Shown: in pieces, positions 16,585 to 24,979 of the stretch | How positions within the stretch are numbered: position 1 is the first letter of the stretch | Layout: each line of letters opens with the position of its first letter | Origin: Neolewinella agarilytica | GTDB taxonomy: Bacteria > Bacteroidota > Bacteroidia > Chitinophagales > Saprospiraceae | NCBI RefSeq assembly: GCF_900110645.1 | Contig: NZ_FOFB01000006.1 | Span: 62,001 to 126,000, forward strand | Reading direction: 5' to 3' | Length of the DNA: 64,000 nucleotides | Program-made: the position numbers and the translations under genes | The notes under the pieces: generated by a model | What the model saw: only the letters and a program-made list of their open reading frames with translations | What the model was told of the DNA's origin: nothing | The model's database searches: none

Positions 16585-18084
16585 TCAGAATCCGCGCACC
16601 CCGACGGTAAGCAGCGCCGTTAGCTGTGTCCGGTCTGTGTCGACAATGTTCCCGTCGAAGGCAAAGGTTCGGTAAGCAGCGTAGTAGCTGCTGCTGGCCT
16701 GGTAACGGACGGCAGCGTCAATGAAGAACTTTCCTGCACTCCAACCCGCGCCGGCGGAATAATTTAAGAGCGCGGTGTCTTCCTCATAACGGGTATCGAT
16801 GGTAGGGAGTTGGCGGTAACCAACCCCGGCACGAAGTTGGAAGGGTTTCAGGTTAAGCTCTCCGCCAAGACGAACCCCCAGCGCACTGCCCAGCGTGGCA
16901 TCTACGTCATTATTGGCAAATTCATCCAGGGTGGCAAAATCTTCCGTGCTGAAGGAATTACCGGCATAGTTCTGGTAATCTGCGTCAATGGAAATGAATC
17001 CGCTGCGGCCAATCAGGGCGCCGGCTCCCAGCATGAACTTCCATGGAGTGCGGAGGTTGAAAACGGCTTCACTGAGGGGGCTCAGTCCCGTACCTCCCTG
17101 TGCAATACCATTGTCGGTATAATTGTATTCCAACGTAGTGAAAAAAGTCTCGTTGATGGTCCAGAAGGTTGGCGTATGTACGGCACCACTGAAGCGCAGA
17201 TTATCCGTAGGGCGCAGGATCAACCCAAGTTTGAAGTTTACCCCTGAACCATCCATTTCCAGGGTCTCATCGTAGCCTGCATCGTCGAAAAAAGTGATTT
17301 CATCTCGCGTGTCGAATTCATCATAGACCTTCGTCTCTGTGAAATTCATAAATGGAATGCCCAAGGTGATTCCCCAGAGCAATTTCTCTTTATAGTTGCC
17401 TCCGGCGCCTACGGCAAACTCATTCATGCCGCCGGTCCGGGTTACGGTACCCCTCCGGTCAATCTGCCCGCCCTGGCTGGTCTCCAGATCGAAATCAGAG
17501 AAAAAACCTAATTCATCTTCCTGGATGGCATTCGGGATGTCAAAGACCAGGTCCGCCCGAAAAGGATCACCTACACCATCATTTAAATCTTCTACGATGG
17601 CATCGATTACGCTGCCTTCACTACTACCTGAAAAGGAAATGGTCTCGTTGAAGTCCGCCAGCCGCGTCAAACCAATACCCCAGTTGAAAGTAGAGAAGTT
17701 GATCGATCGGGTATCACCCGCCCAAACGATTCCGAGGCTGGGCACCACGAAGGCTCCTTTATTCTCCCCTCCGGTGGCGTTGCCGGCATTACCCCGTAGC
17801 TGGGTGTCAATATTGCTGGTGGTGAAGCCTGGTGTGATCTGCGCGCTGCTGAAACGATTCCAGCCAATGCCCGCCGGGTTCGTATGCAGCGTCGTATAGT
17901 CAACGCCAATACTGGTCATGCTCCCGCCAGTGCCCGCAAAGCGGGCCGTGCCAAGCGGATTGCTCGTACTGATCCGCATCGCGTCCTCCACTCTTGCGGG
18001 TAGCACGCGAGGCGTTATCTGGGCATAAAGATCCGCTGCAAGGGCGGTAAGACAAATAAGGGAAGTCAGCAGAAGTCTGGTCAT
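16585..18084 (-). CDS. OmpP1/FadL family outer-membrane transporter
   Basis: A 499-residue protein with a signal (MTRLLLTSLICLTALAADLYAQ). The N-terminal region carries EDAMRISTSNPLGTARFAG...GVDYTTLHTNPAGIGW, the conserved hatch segment with the TNPAG motif of FadL-like proteins. The rest is a long barrel with Gly/aromatic strands ending in VGVRGF. FadL relatives move hydrophobic substrates such as fatty acids or aromatic compounds; Bacteroidota members are usually of unknown specificity. Confidence 0.85.
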   Translation of the reverse strand: MTRLLLTSLICLTALAADLYAQITPRVLPARVEDAMRISTSNPLGTARFAGTGGSMTSIGVDYTTLHTNPAGIGWNRFSSAQITPGFTTSNIDTQLRGNAGNATGGENKGAFVVPSLGIVWAGDTRSINFSTFNWGIGLTRLADFNETISFSGSSEGSVIDAIVEDLNDGVGDPFRADLVFDIPNAIQEDELGFFSDFDLETSQGGQIDRRGTVTRTGGMNEFAVGAGGNYKEKLLWGITLGIPFMNFTETKVYDEFDTRDEITFFDDAGYDETLEMDGSGVNFKLGLILRPTDNLRFSGAVHTPTFWTINETFFTTLEYNYTDNGIAQGGTGLSPLSEAVFNLRTPWKFMLGAGALIGRSGFISIDADYQNYAGNSFSTEDFATLDEFANNDVDATLGSALGVRLGGELNLKPFQLRAGVGYRQLPTIDTRYEEDTALLNYSAGAGWSAGKFFIDAAVRYQASSSYYAAYRTFAFDGNIVDTDRTQLTALLTVGVRGF

Positions 18085-18406
18085 GATGGAAAGAAGATGT
18101 CTTTGAAATATCTGGTACTGAAGCGACCATTGCCAAAGGTCGACGTTAAAATAAGGTTTCTCCGGGGCTGAGGTTCACGCCCTGGCTGACAGGAGGCAAA
18201 TGATAAGAGGATTTTAACCTGTAAATGGGAGAGATCGAAGGCTTTGTTAAGGGACACCGTGAGAATAAGATGACCCAAAACAGTAAGCTGTTTTTACAAC
18301 TACCCTAAGCGAAACCAAAAAGGGTGGAAGCAGCTTCGCGCTACTCCCACCCTCCGGTATATTCCTACTGTACCCTTTTAGCAAAGGCTCAGATTAAAGT
18401 CAATTA
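18085..18406. other. Intergenic region, 322 bp
   Basis: It holds the leader of the FadL-like gene (minus strand) and, on the left end of the low-complexity gene, a strong terminator at 18321-18353. I see no further gene or RNA. Confidence 0.5.
18321..18353 (-). terminator. Intrinsic terminator after Ser/Arg-rich protein gene
   Basis: On the minus strand AGGGTGGGAGTAGC pairs with GCTGCTTCCACCCT across GCGAA and is followed by TTTTT. Confidence 0.82.
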
Positions 18407-19663
18407 TTACTCACCACCACGGCCACCACGTGAGCTGCTGCTGCGGCTTGGAGCAGAAGAACTGCTACGGCTTGGGCTTACGCTTCTGCTGGAGCTGCGG
18501 CTTGGGCTGCTGCTACGGGTAGAAGAAGAACGGCTGGGCGTGTAGCTACGAGTGCTGCTGCGGCTCGGGCTTACGCTGCGGCTGCTGCTGCGGCTCGGGC
18601 TCACGCTGCGGGTACTGCTGCGGCTTGGAGCAACACTGCGGGTGTTAGACCGTGCACCACTGGTGGAAGGTCGAGCGCTGCTGCGGCTGCTCGTTGACGG
18701 GCGAACGGTCGTCCGGCTCCGGTCGATGCGACTGGAAGAAGAGCGTGTCGTCGTGCTGCGTGCTGCGGCACTGCGGGTCGTCTGACTGCGGCCAGTGGAA
18801 CGAGTCGTCGTTGGGCGGTTAGCCGAACGGCTGGTCGCGCCACGGCTGCTGGCAGAACGGCCGAAGCTGTCTCCCTGGTTCGTAGACGTCCGGGTAGCCG
18901 TTTGTGTACGGGAGATACGATTCGCGATGGAAGTCGTGGAAGCACGGGGCGTTCTTACTGCGCTCCGGTTGGAAACGATGGCAGGAGCAGCCGTATTAAA
19001 ACGGGCGGCAGATCCAACACCTCCGAAAGTGGGAGGGCAGGCATAAGCACCGGCAGCACCAAAGTTATTGAAGCCTCCACCAAAACCACTGTTGAAGCCG
19101 TTATTCCAGCCACCAAAGCCAACATTGTTGAAGCCATTATTCCAGGAGTTCCAGCGGTTATTGCCAAAACGGTTCCAGCGGTTGCGGCTGTTCCAGCGAT
19201 TCCAGTTGTTGGCGTAGCCGAAGCGGTTGCCGTAGAAAGGATCACCAAAACCAACGTTGATCAGACGCGTACCGAAGGCCGTCCGGATCGGACGGTAAAC
19301 GCTACCCGTGTTGTAGATCAGGATGGTGTTAGCACCACCACGGTAGAAGGGATCGTAGTAACCCGCATCAACGTAGTAGGGGTCAAAGTAATTGATGTTA
19401 CCTACCGGACGGCGGAAACGACGAATACGGCTGCTGTAGTAGTAATCGTAATTGTCATCCTCATACTCATAGCTTTCGTCGTCATATGAAGCGTCAGCAT
19501 CATAATCGTCGTTATAATCATCCGCATAATCAGAGGAGTACTCTGTCTGCTGGAAATCATCAGGATTATAATAAACGTCGTCGTACTGAGCAAAAGCCGG
19601 AGCCGAAGCCAGCAGGAGGGCCAGAAGGCCTAATAGGGGAGTGAAGAAACTTTGCTTGCGCAT
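18407..19663 (-). CDS. Secreted low-complexity protein with acidic, Asn/Trp-rich and Ser/Arg-rich blocks
   Basis: A 418-residue protein from ATG 19663 (signal MRKQSFFTPLLGLLALLLASAPAFA). Three compositional blocks follow: an Asp/Tyr-rich acidic stretch (about residues 25-75), a segment with RRFRRPVGNINYFDPYYVDAG followed by Asn/Trp/Gly repeats (NRWNSRNRWNRF, GFNSGFGGGFNNF), and a C-terminal half almost entirely Ser, Arg, Thr and Ala with repeated SPSRSSSRSV units. The DNA of the tail is a near-tandem array. No catalytic motif. Its makeup suggests a matrix, adhesin or polyanion-binding surface protein. Not recognised as a named family. Confidence 0.7.
   Translation of the reverse strand: MRKQSFFTPLLGLLALLLASAPAFAQYDDVYYNPDDFQQTEYSSDYADDYNDDYDADASYDDESYEYEDDNYDYYYSSRIRRFRRPVGNINYFDPYYVDAGYYDPFYRGGANTILIYNTGSVYRPIRTAFGTRLINVGFGDPFYGNRFGYANNWNRWNSRNRWNRFGNNRWNSWNNGFNNVGFGGWNNGFNSGFGGGFNNFGAAGAYACPPTFGGVGSAARFNTAAPAIVSNRSAVRTPRASTTSIANRISRTQTATRTSTNQGDSFGRSASSRGATSRSANRPTTTRSTGRSQTTRSAAARSTTTRSSSSRIDRSRTTVRPSTSSRSSARPSTSGARSNTRSVAPSRSSTRSVSPSRSSSRSVSPSRSSTRSYTPSRSSSTRSSSPSRSSSRSVSPSRSSSSAPSRSSSSRGGRGGE
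18420..18640. repeat. Coding tandem repeats for Ser/Arg-rich tail
   Basis: About eight imperfect copies of a unit such as GCTGCTGCGGCTTGGGCTTA encode the SPSRSSSRSV-type repeats on the opposite strand. Such arrays are prone to length change. Confidence 0.7.
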
Positions 19664-19909
19664 ATTGATGTTAGTTTGGCGTAATCCGTGAGTCTGCCAC
19701 TTATTACAAGGTCGAAAGTAGTACTTTTGGGCCTTCCTTTTGGTTAAGGCAAGCTTAAAGCCGTCGTCAATTGCGTTAAAACGCGGCAAGACGACGTGAA
19801 TCTAAAGCTTTTCCGCTAAACGGATGACTTTTTGGCGCAAAACGCCGGTGCAATGTTAAGACGTGAAAAGCAATGTTTGGTAACAATCTCTGCTCCTTGT
19901 CTTTTCCTT

Positions 19910-19929
19910 TGCACCTGCGGTGAGCGCCC
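19910..19929 (+). repeat. Dispersed element copy upstream of proS (4-base spacer)
   Basis: TGCACCTGCG, a four-base spacer GGTG/A, then GCGCCC, 34 bp before the proS start codon. It is preceded by TTT as in several other copies. Confidence 0.7.
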
Positions 19930-19963
19930 CTTTAAAACGTTGATTTACAACTAATAGTTCAAT

Positions 19964-21433
19964 ATGGCCCGTGCCGTCACTCCAAGAAAAGAAGACTATA
20001 GCCAGTGGTATCTGGACATCGTGAAAAACGCCAATCTGGCCAGCAACTCCGCCGTAAGGGGCTGCATGGTCATTAAGCCCTATGGCTTTGGCATCTGGGA
20101 ACGGATGCAACGGCAGCTCGACGATATGTTCAAGGAAACCGGCCACCAAAACGCTTATTTCCCACTGTTCATTCCAAAATCGTTCCTCAGCAAAGAAGCC
20201 GCTCACATCGAGGGATTTGCTAAAGAATGTGCCGTAGTGACGCACTATCGCCTGAAAAATGACCCCAACGGGGAGGGCGTAATCGTCGATCCTGACGCTA
20301 AACTGGAAGAAGAACTTATCGTTCGACCTACCTCCGAAACCATCATCTGGAATACTTACCGAGACTGGATTACCAGCTACCGGGACCTACCACTGTTGGT
20401 CAATCAGTGGGCCAACGTCGTCCGTTGGGAAATGCGCACCCGCCTGTTCCTGCGTACGGCCGAATTCCTCTGGCAGGAGGGCCACACCGCCCACGCCACC
20501 GCCGAGGAAGCCCAGGAAGAAACCCTGAAAATGCAGGAAGTCTACGCCACCTTCGCCGAGGAATATATGGCTATGCCCGTCATCCGTGGGGTGAAGACCG
20601 AAAGCGAACGCTTCGCCGGTGCCAATAATACCTACACCATTGAAGCCCTCATGCAGGACGGCAAAGCGCTGCAGGCCGGCACCAGCCACAACCTGGGGCA
20701 AAACTTCGCCAAAGCATTCGAGGTCAAGTTCGCCAACAAAGACAATCAGGAAGAGTATGTACACGCCACCAGCTGGGGCGTCTCTACCCGTCTCATCGGT
20801 GGGCTCATCATGACCCACTCTGACGATGAAGGCCTCGTGCTTCCACCAAAGCTGGCCCCCATTCAAGTCATCATCGTTCCGATCCCGAAGCCCAACGACG
20901 AACTCGACGCCAAAGCCCACGAGCTGATGGCCGAGCTCAAAGCCCGCGGCGTACGCGTCAGCTACGATAACGACGATAAGAAACGTACCGGATTCAAATT
21001 CGCCGAAAGTGAATTGAAAGGTATTCCCGTCCGCATCGGTCTCGGTAAGCGCGACCTGGAAAAGGGACTCATCGAGATTGCCCGTCGGGACACGAAGGAA
21101 AAATCCAGTCTGCCGATTGAGGGCATCGTCGACCATGTTGTTAGCCTCCTCGACGAGATTCAACAGAACCTCTTTGACACCGCCGTCAAATTCCGCGAAG
21201 ACCATAGCCATCACGTCGATACAATGGACGAATTCAAAGCCATCCTCGACCGCGACATTCCCGGATTCATCTACGCCCACTGGGATGGTACGGCTGAAAC
21301 GGAGAAGAAGATCAAGGAAATGACCAAAGCCACCATCCGCTGTATCCCTAACGATGCCAAGCCGGAGGAAGGGAAGTGTATCCTGACGGGCGCCCCCTCC
21401 ACTCAGCGGGTGATCTTTGCTAAGGCGTACTAA
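19964..21433 (+). CDS. proS: Proline--tRNA ligase, archaeal/eukaryote-like type
   Basis: A 489-residue class II aminoacyl-tRNA synthetase. [20 protein letters not shown] and [14 protein letters not shown] at the start, the motif-2 region [30 protein letters not shown], and the C-terminal domain with [19 protein letters not shown] identify the short ProRS lacking the bacterial editing insertion. This type is usual in Bacteroidota. The C-terminal zinc-type domain keeps a Cys pair (IRCIPND...GKCIL). A copy of the dispersed element lies in the leader and a long hairpin terminator follows. Confidence 0.97.
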   Translation: MARAVTPRKEDYSQWYLDIVKNANLASNSAVRGCMVIKPYGFGIWERMQRQLDDMFKETGHQNAYFPLFIPKSFLSKEAAHIEGFAKECAVVTHYRLKNDPNGEGVIVDPDAKLEEELIVRPTSETIIWNTYRDWITSYRDLPLLVNQWANVVRWEMRTRLFLRTAEFLWQEGHTAHATAEEAQEETLKMQEVYATFAEEYMAMPVIRGVKTESERFAGANNTYTIEALMQDGKALQAGTSHNLGQNFAKAFEVKFANKDNQEEYVHATSWGVSTRLIGGLIMTHSDDEGLVLPPKLAPIQVIIVPIPKPNDELDAKAHELMAELKARGVRVSYDNDDKKRTGFKFAESELKGIPVRIGLGKRDLEKGLIEIARRDTKEKSSLPIEGIVDHVVSLLDEIQQNLFDTAVKFREDHSHHVDTMDEFKAILDRDIPGFIYAHWDGTAETEKKIKEMTKATIRCIPNDAKPEEGKCILTGAPSTQRVIFAKAY

Positions 21434-21486
21434 TCAGCGGCGTTTTTCGGCTTTAGTGGAGTGTACGATTACTCCGTAAAACTTTT

Positions 21487-21546
21487 AGCGATCAGCGTAC
21501 AGCATTCAGGCAAAACAGTTCTGAATGCTGTCCGCTGATCGCTTTT
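21487..21546 (+). terminator. Intrinsic terminator after proS
   Basis: AGCGATCAGCG-TACAGCATTCAG pairs with CTGAATGCTGT-CCGCTGATCGCT across a short loop, with six T after. The stem is over 20 bp, with a small internal mismatch. Confidence 0.92.
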
Positions 21547-21620
21547 TTATGCTGATCGAACTGGATGCAGAGGAGAAAACACCGGAAATGTTATCCCTTG
21601 ATTCGTATGACTCCTAAGCT

Positions 21621-21926
21621 TTACCCAACCTTTGCATTCATGATTACGTAGTACACAATTGGTAAATGGATAGTTAGAGCAAGAAAAAGAAGCCATCTTT
21701 CTGCCTCCCGATCGAAAATCAATTTCAGTACGGTGGCACAGAACAGAATAAATAGCCCCATGCTGGCCATGATAAAGACGCCTTCGACCAAAACGGCTAT
21801 GGGCTCTCCTTCTGGCAAACCGTTCTTCCTCATATAACCGATGCAACCGATGATGGAGAGGAAACAAATGACCGTCCATACAAGTATGGAGCGGGCCGTT
21901 AAGCGTCTTTTGTCGGATAAGCTCAC
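21621..21926 (-). CDS. Small three-helix membrane protein, unknown
   Basis: A 101-residue protein with a GTG start (MSLSDKRRLTAR). Hydrophobic segments at about 13-30, 43-68 and 78-96 predict three membrane helices. No recognised motif. It lies 24 bp upstream of the secreted hypothetical gene on the same strand. Confidence 0.5.
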   Translation of the reverse strand: MSLSDKRRLTARSILVWTVICFLSIIGCIGYMRKNGLPEGEPIAVLVEGVFIMASMGLFILFCATVLKLIFDREAERWLLFLALTIHLPIVYYVIMNAKVG

Positions 21927-21950
21927 TGTAATAGAATCTTAGACACGCTT

Positions 21951-22994
21951 TTAATCTTTTTGTTGGTACTGAACAGCTTTCAGCGCCAATGTCAGGTTAG
22001 GGTAGATACCTTCCACTACTTTACCCCGGTGAAGCAGCACGTAGGTTGAGCCAGGGAAGAAGTCATAGTGATCCGCCAGCGGGTTGTCTCCCGGTGGGCG
22101 CCAGTAATGTAGCCAGTCAAATTTCTTGCCTTTGGTGTAACGGCTCCAGCGGGTTTTACTACGGTCGTTACTGATACTAATGACGGGGATATCCCGTAAA
22201 ATGGAGTCCCGGACGGCGGGCATTTGTAGCGTCTGGTGGTCTTGCTCGCTGCTGGGGTCGTCAGAGCTGTAAAAATTCAGCAGGCTGAAACCTTTGCGGG
22301 GCAGTACGAACAGTTCGGAACTTCCGTCGGGGCGAACGTAAACTTCTTTACTCAGGCGTTTAGGGACCACCTCCAGCATCAGCTTTACCCGGTCAAACTG
22401 CCGGGTCATATATGGGTGGCCCTGAAGCCAAGCGACATTAAAGGGAAAGACACTCCGGAGATATTCTATATCCTTTCGGTCAAAGTTAGGTTGGGCCATG
22501 AATATATCAACAAAGGGGTAGGCCATCAGGCTACTGCTTACTTCGCTAATTAAATGACGTGAGACGGCTTTCAGGGCTTTAGGCCCCTGAACCTGGGTCA
22601 GCGCCGGCAGCAGGCTCCTGAAGTACCTGTTTACCGGCGACTGGCTTACCGAGTCGATCATATTCCTGCCGGCACTAATGGACAGGTGAATATCGGCGTA
22701 AGGAGGATCTACCCAACAGTTTTGTGGGCCGAAAGCATGCCCTCCGGCGAAGGTCTCGATGGTTAATTCATCAATGGGGAGAAAAATATCAAGATCCAGA
22801 TACAGGGTGTCATCAGGGAAGGGGAAGCCGGCTGGCCCTTCGTCTAAGCTTGATTTTATCGAGATGCTGTCGATAATCTGCCCGTAAGGATTCTTAATGA
22901 GGGCAATATTGGTAGTACCTCGTTTTATATCATTTTGGGCGTGGGCACAGGTCCACGTAAAAAGCAGTAAAGCCAGGAGCAGGTAGGGTTTCAT
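21951..22994 (-). CDS. Secreted hypothetical protein
   Basis: A 347-residue protein if begun at ATG 22994, where the signal MKPYLLLALLLFTWTCAHAQ starts; a longer version from 23075 would overlap the aminopeptidase gene. The C-terminal part (SLLNFYSSDDPSSEQDHQTL ... VISISNDRSKTRW ... STYVLLHRGKVVEGIYPNLT) has the strand order of a thioredoxin-like fold but no CxxC. Not recognised further. A diverged form of the dispersed element is seen in the codons for CAHAQ (TGGACCTGTGCCCACGCCC). Confidence 0.6.
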   Translation of the reverse strand: MKPYLLLALLLFTWTCAHAQNDIKRGTTNIALIKNPYGQIIDSISIKSSLDEGPAGFPFPDDTLYLDLDIFLPIDELTIETFAGGHAFGPQNCWVDPPYADIHLSISAGRNMIDSVSQSPVNRYFRSLLPALTQVQGPKALKAVSRHLISEVSSSLMAYPFVDIFMAQPNFDRKDIEYLRSVFPFNVAWLQGHPYMTRQFDRVKLMLEVVPKRLSKEVYVRPDGSSELFVLPRKGFSLLNFYSSDDPSSEQDHQTLQMPAVRDSILRDIPVISISNDRSKTRWSRYTKGKKFDWLHYWRPPGDNPLADHYDFFPGSTYVLLHRGKVVEGIYPNLTLALKAVQYQQKD

Positions 22995-23061
22995 CCCGCT
23001 AATATAGTTTGGACTAATACGCTGAACTGTTACAGAATTTTTAAATCTTTTTCCTCTGAAG

Positions 23062-24846
23062 TCAGAGCTCCGCACAAGCTTCCGTTAGCCATTCCAGCTC
23101 TTCTCCTTCCAGTAAGGGGCTGACCCGCTCCAGTACCATGGCGTGGTATTCGTTGACCCATGCAATCTGGCCGGGCGAAAGCATTTCCTTGACGATCAAT
23201 GCCCGTTCGATCGGGAATAAGGTAATCGTTTCGAACTCGAGGAAGCCTTCGGCGTCTGCCTCCCGGACGACAACCAGGTTTTCGACCCGGATACCATACT
23301 CTCCGGTTTTGTAGTAGCCAGGTTCGTTGCTGAGCACCATACCGCTGCGCAGGGCCAACTGGCCCTTGGCAGCCCTGGGGTTCTGCAGTATGCCCGCGGG
23401 GCCTTCGTGGACGTTGAGGAAGAAGCCAACCCCGTGGCCGGTGCCGTGGCCATAGTCCAGGCCCTCGCTCCAGAGGGGGCGACGGGCGAAAGCGTCGAGC
23501 TGCACGCCGGTGGTGCCGGCGGGGAAGCGGGCGGTGCCCAGGTCAATGTGCCCCTGAAGGACGAGTGTATGGTTGCGGCGCATCTCTTCCGTCACCGGGC
23601 CGATGGCGAAGGTGCGGGTAATGTCAGTGGTGCCGGTATGGTATTGCCCGCCGGAATCCAGCAGCAGGATGCCTTCGGCTTTTAGCTCGGCCGAGCCTTC
23701 TTCCGGCGCCCGGTAATGAACGATGGCGCCGTTGCCGCCATAGCCAACGATGGCGGTGAAGCTATCCGTTACGTAGTGGGAATGCTGGCCACGCAGCTCG
23801 CTTAATTTGAGCTCTACCTCGTGCTCGTTGATGCCTTCGGCGATGGCGCCGTCCAGCCAGCGGCGGAGCCGCAGCAGGGCTACCGCATCGTGGGCCATGG
23901 TTTCCCGCAGGTGACCGAGTGCGGTCTCGTTTTTGATGGCCTTCCAGCCGGGAATGGGGCTGGCCAGCTGAGTGGTTTTCGTCTCGCCGGCGTGCATGCA
24001 GAGCCGGTCGGAGATCGTTGCCGGGTCGAGGCCAATGTCGGCGTTGATGGCATTGGTGCGCCGCAGGTAGCTGCTGATTTGCTCGTAGGGGTGGGTCTCG
24101 AGCGTGTGGCCGTCCGGGGTCTTCTCCGTCCAGAGGCTGAACTCCAGGCGGGGAGCGGCGAAGAGGGCGTGGTCACCACGCCGGCCGGCGACGAAGTAAG
24201 CGACGCAGAGTGGGTTATGATCGATGTCGCTGCCCCGAAGGTTGAGAAGCCAGGCGACTTCATCGAGGGCGGAGACCACGTAGTAGTCGAGCTCGTGCTC
24301 CGTCATCCATTCCGTCAGTCGGGTAAGGCGCTCTTGCCAGGGTTCACCGCTGAAGTCGGGGGCGTGTTCGAAAACGGGGCGGGAGGGGACGGCGGGGCGG
24401 TCAGCCCAGATCCGGCGCAGCAGGTCGTCGTCTTTGACGAGTTTCAGCTGGTGTTCGCTCAGTTTTTTCTCCATGCGGCGGGCGGTTTGGGCGCTGATGA
24501 CGCGTCCGTCAGCGCCAACGGTTTGCCCATCGAGCAGGGTGCTGCCGAGCCAGTCTTCGATGGAAGGCGTTTCCGGCAGGCGGTCTTTCATTAGCTCGAT
24601 GCTGGTGCCGGCCAGTTCGGTATTGGCTTGCAGGAAATAGCGGCTGTCCGTCCAGAGCTTCGCTTCATGAAGGGTCACCACAAGGGTGCCGGCCGAGCCG
24701 GTGAAGCCACTGAGCCATTTTCGGGAGGCCCATCGGTCAGCGGGGTATTCACTTTGGTGGGGGTCAGTGCTCGGTACGATGTAAGCATCGATTTGGTTTT
24801 CGAGCATGGCTTTGCGGAGGGCGGAGAGTTTGTCTTGGACGGTCAT
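23062..24846 (-). CDS. Aminopeptidase P family protein (M24, Xaa-Pro aminopeptidase)
   Basis: A 594-residue protein with two creatinase-like N domains and a C-terminal pita-bread M24 domain. Metal ligands are visible: LLLDSGGQYHTGTTDITRTF (two Asp), GHGTGHGVGFFLNVHEG (His), LSNEPGYYKTGEYGIRVEN (Glu, Glu). The length matches the long eukaryote-like aminopeptidase P seen in Bacteroidota. It removes N-terminal residues before proline and lacks a signal peptide, so is cytoplasmic. Start ATG 24846 (MTVQDKLSALRKAMLE). Confidence 0.96.
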   Translation of the reverse strand: MTVQDKLSALRKAMLENQIDAYIVPSTDPHQSEYPADRWASRKWLSGFTGSAGTLVVTLHEAKLWTDSRYFLQANTELAGTSIELMKDRLPETPSIEDWLGSTLLDGQTVGADGRVISAQTARRMEKKLSEHQLKLVKDDDLLRRIWADRPAVPSRPVFEHAPDFSGEPWQERLTRLTEWMTEHELDYYVVSALDEVAWLLNLRGSDIDHNPLCVAYFVAGRRGDHALFAAPRLEFSLWTEKTPDGHTLETHPYEQISSYLRRTNAINADIGLDPATISDRLCMHAGETKTTQLASPIPGWKAIKNETALGHLRETMAHDAVALLRLRRWLDGAIAEGINEHEVELKLSELRGQHSHYVTDSFTAIVGYGGNGAIVHYRAPEEGSAELKAEGILLLDSGGQYHTGTTDITRTFAIGPVTEEMRRNHTLVLQGHIDLGTARFPAGTTGVQLDAFARRPLWSEGLDYGHGTGHGVGFFLNVHEGPAGILQNPRAAKGQLALRSGMVLSNEPGYYKTGEYGIRVENLVVVREADAEGFLEFETITLFPIERALIVKEMLSPGQIAWVNEYHAMVLERVSPLLEGEELEWLTEACAEL

Positions 24847-24947
24847 GGCGAAAAATAGTCAATTAGTCTTTTAGTCAAGTAGTCAAACAGTGCTTATTTA
24901 AGACTGCGGGCTCAGATCAGGGTTTTTGAAGAGGCTGAACGGTATTG

Positions 24948-24966
24948 GGGCGCGGCCGCAGGTGCA
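24948..24966 (-). repeat. Exact copy of dispersed element TGCACCTGCGNNNGCGCCC
   Basis: Lies between the aminopeptidase start and the stop of the large NTPase gene. It marks the left border of the AT-richer island. Confidence 0.85.
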
Positions 24967-24979
24967 AGGGGTGGAGTTT

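Noticed and set aside
18552..18785. Plus-strand Leu/Arg-rich frames opposite the Ser/Arg tail
   Set aside because: They are reverse-complement readings of the same repeat and lack any gene signal.
20387..21280. 297-codon antisense frame inside proS
   Set aside because: The plus-strand ProRS motifs are unambiguous; the antisense frame is a product of codon bias.
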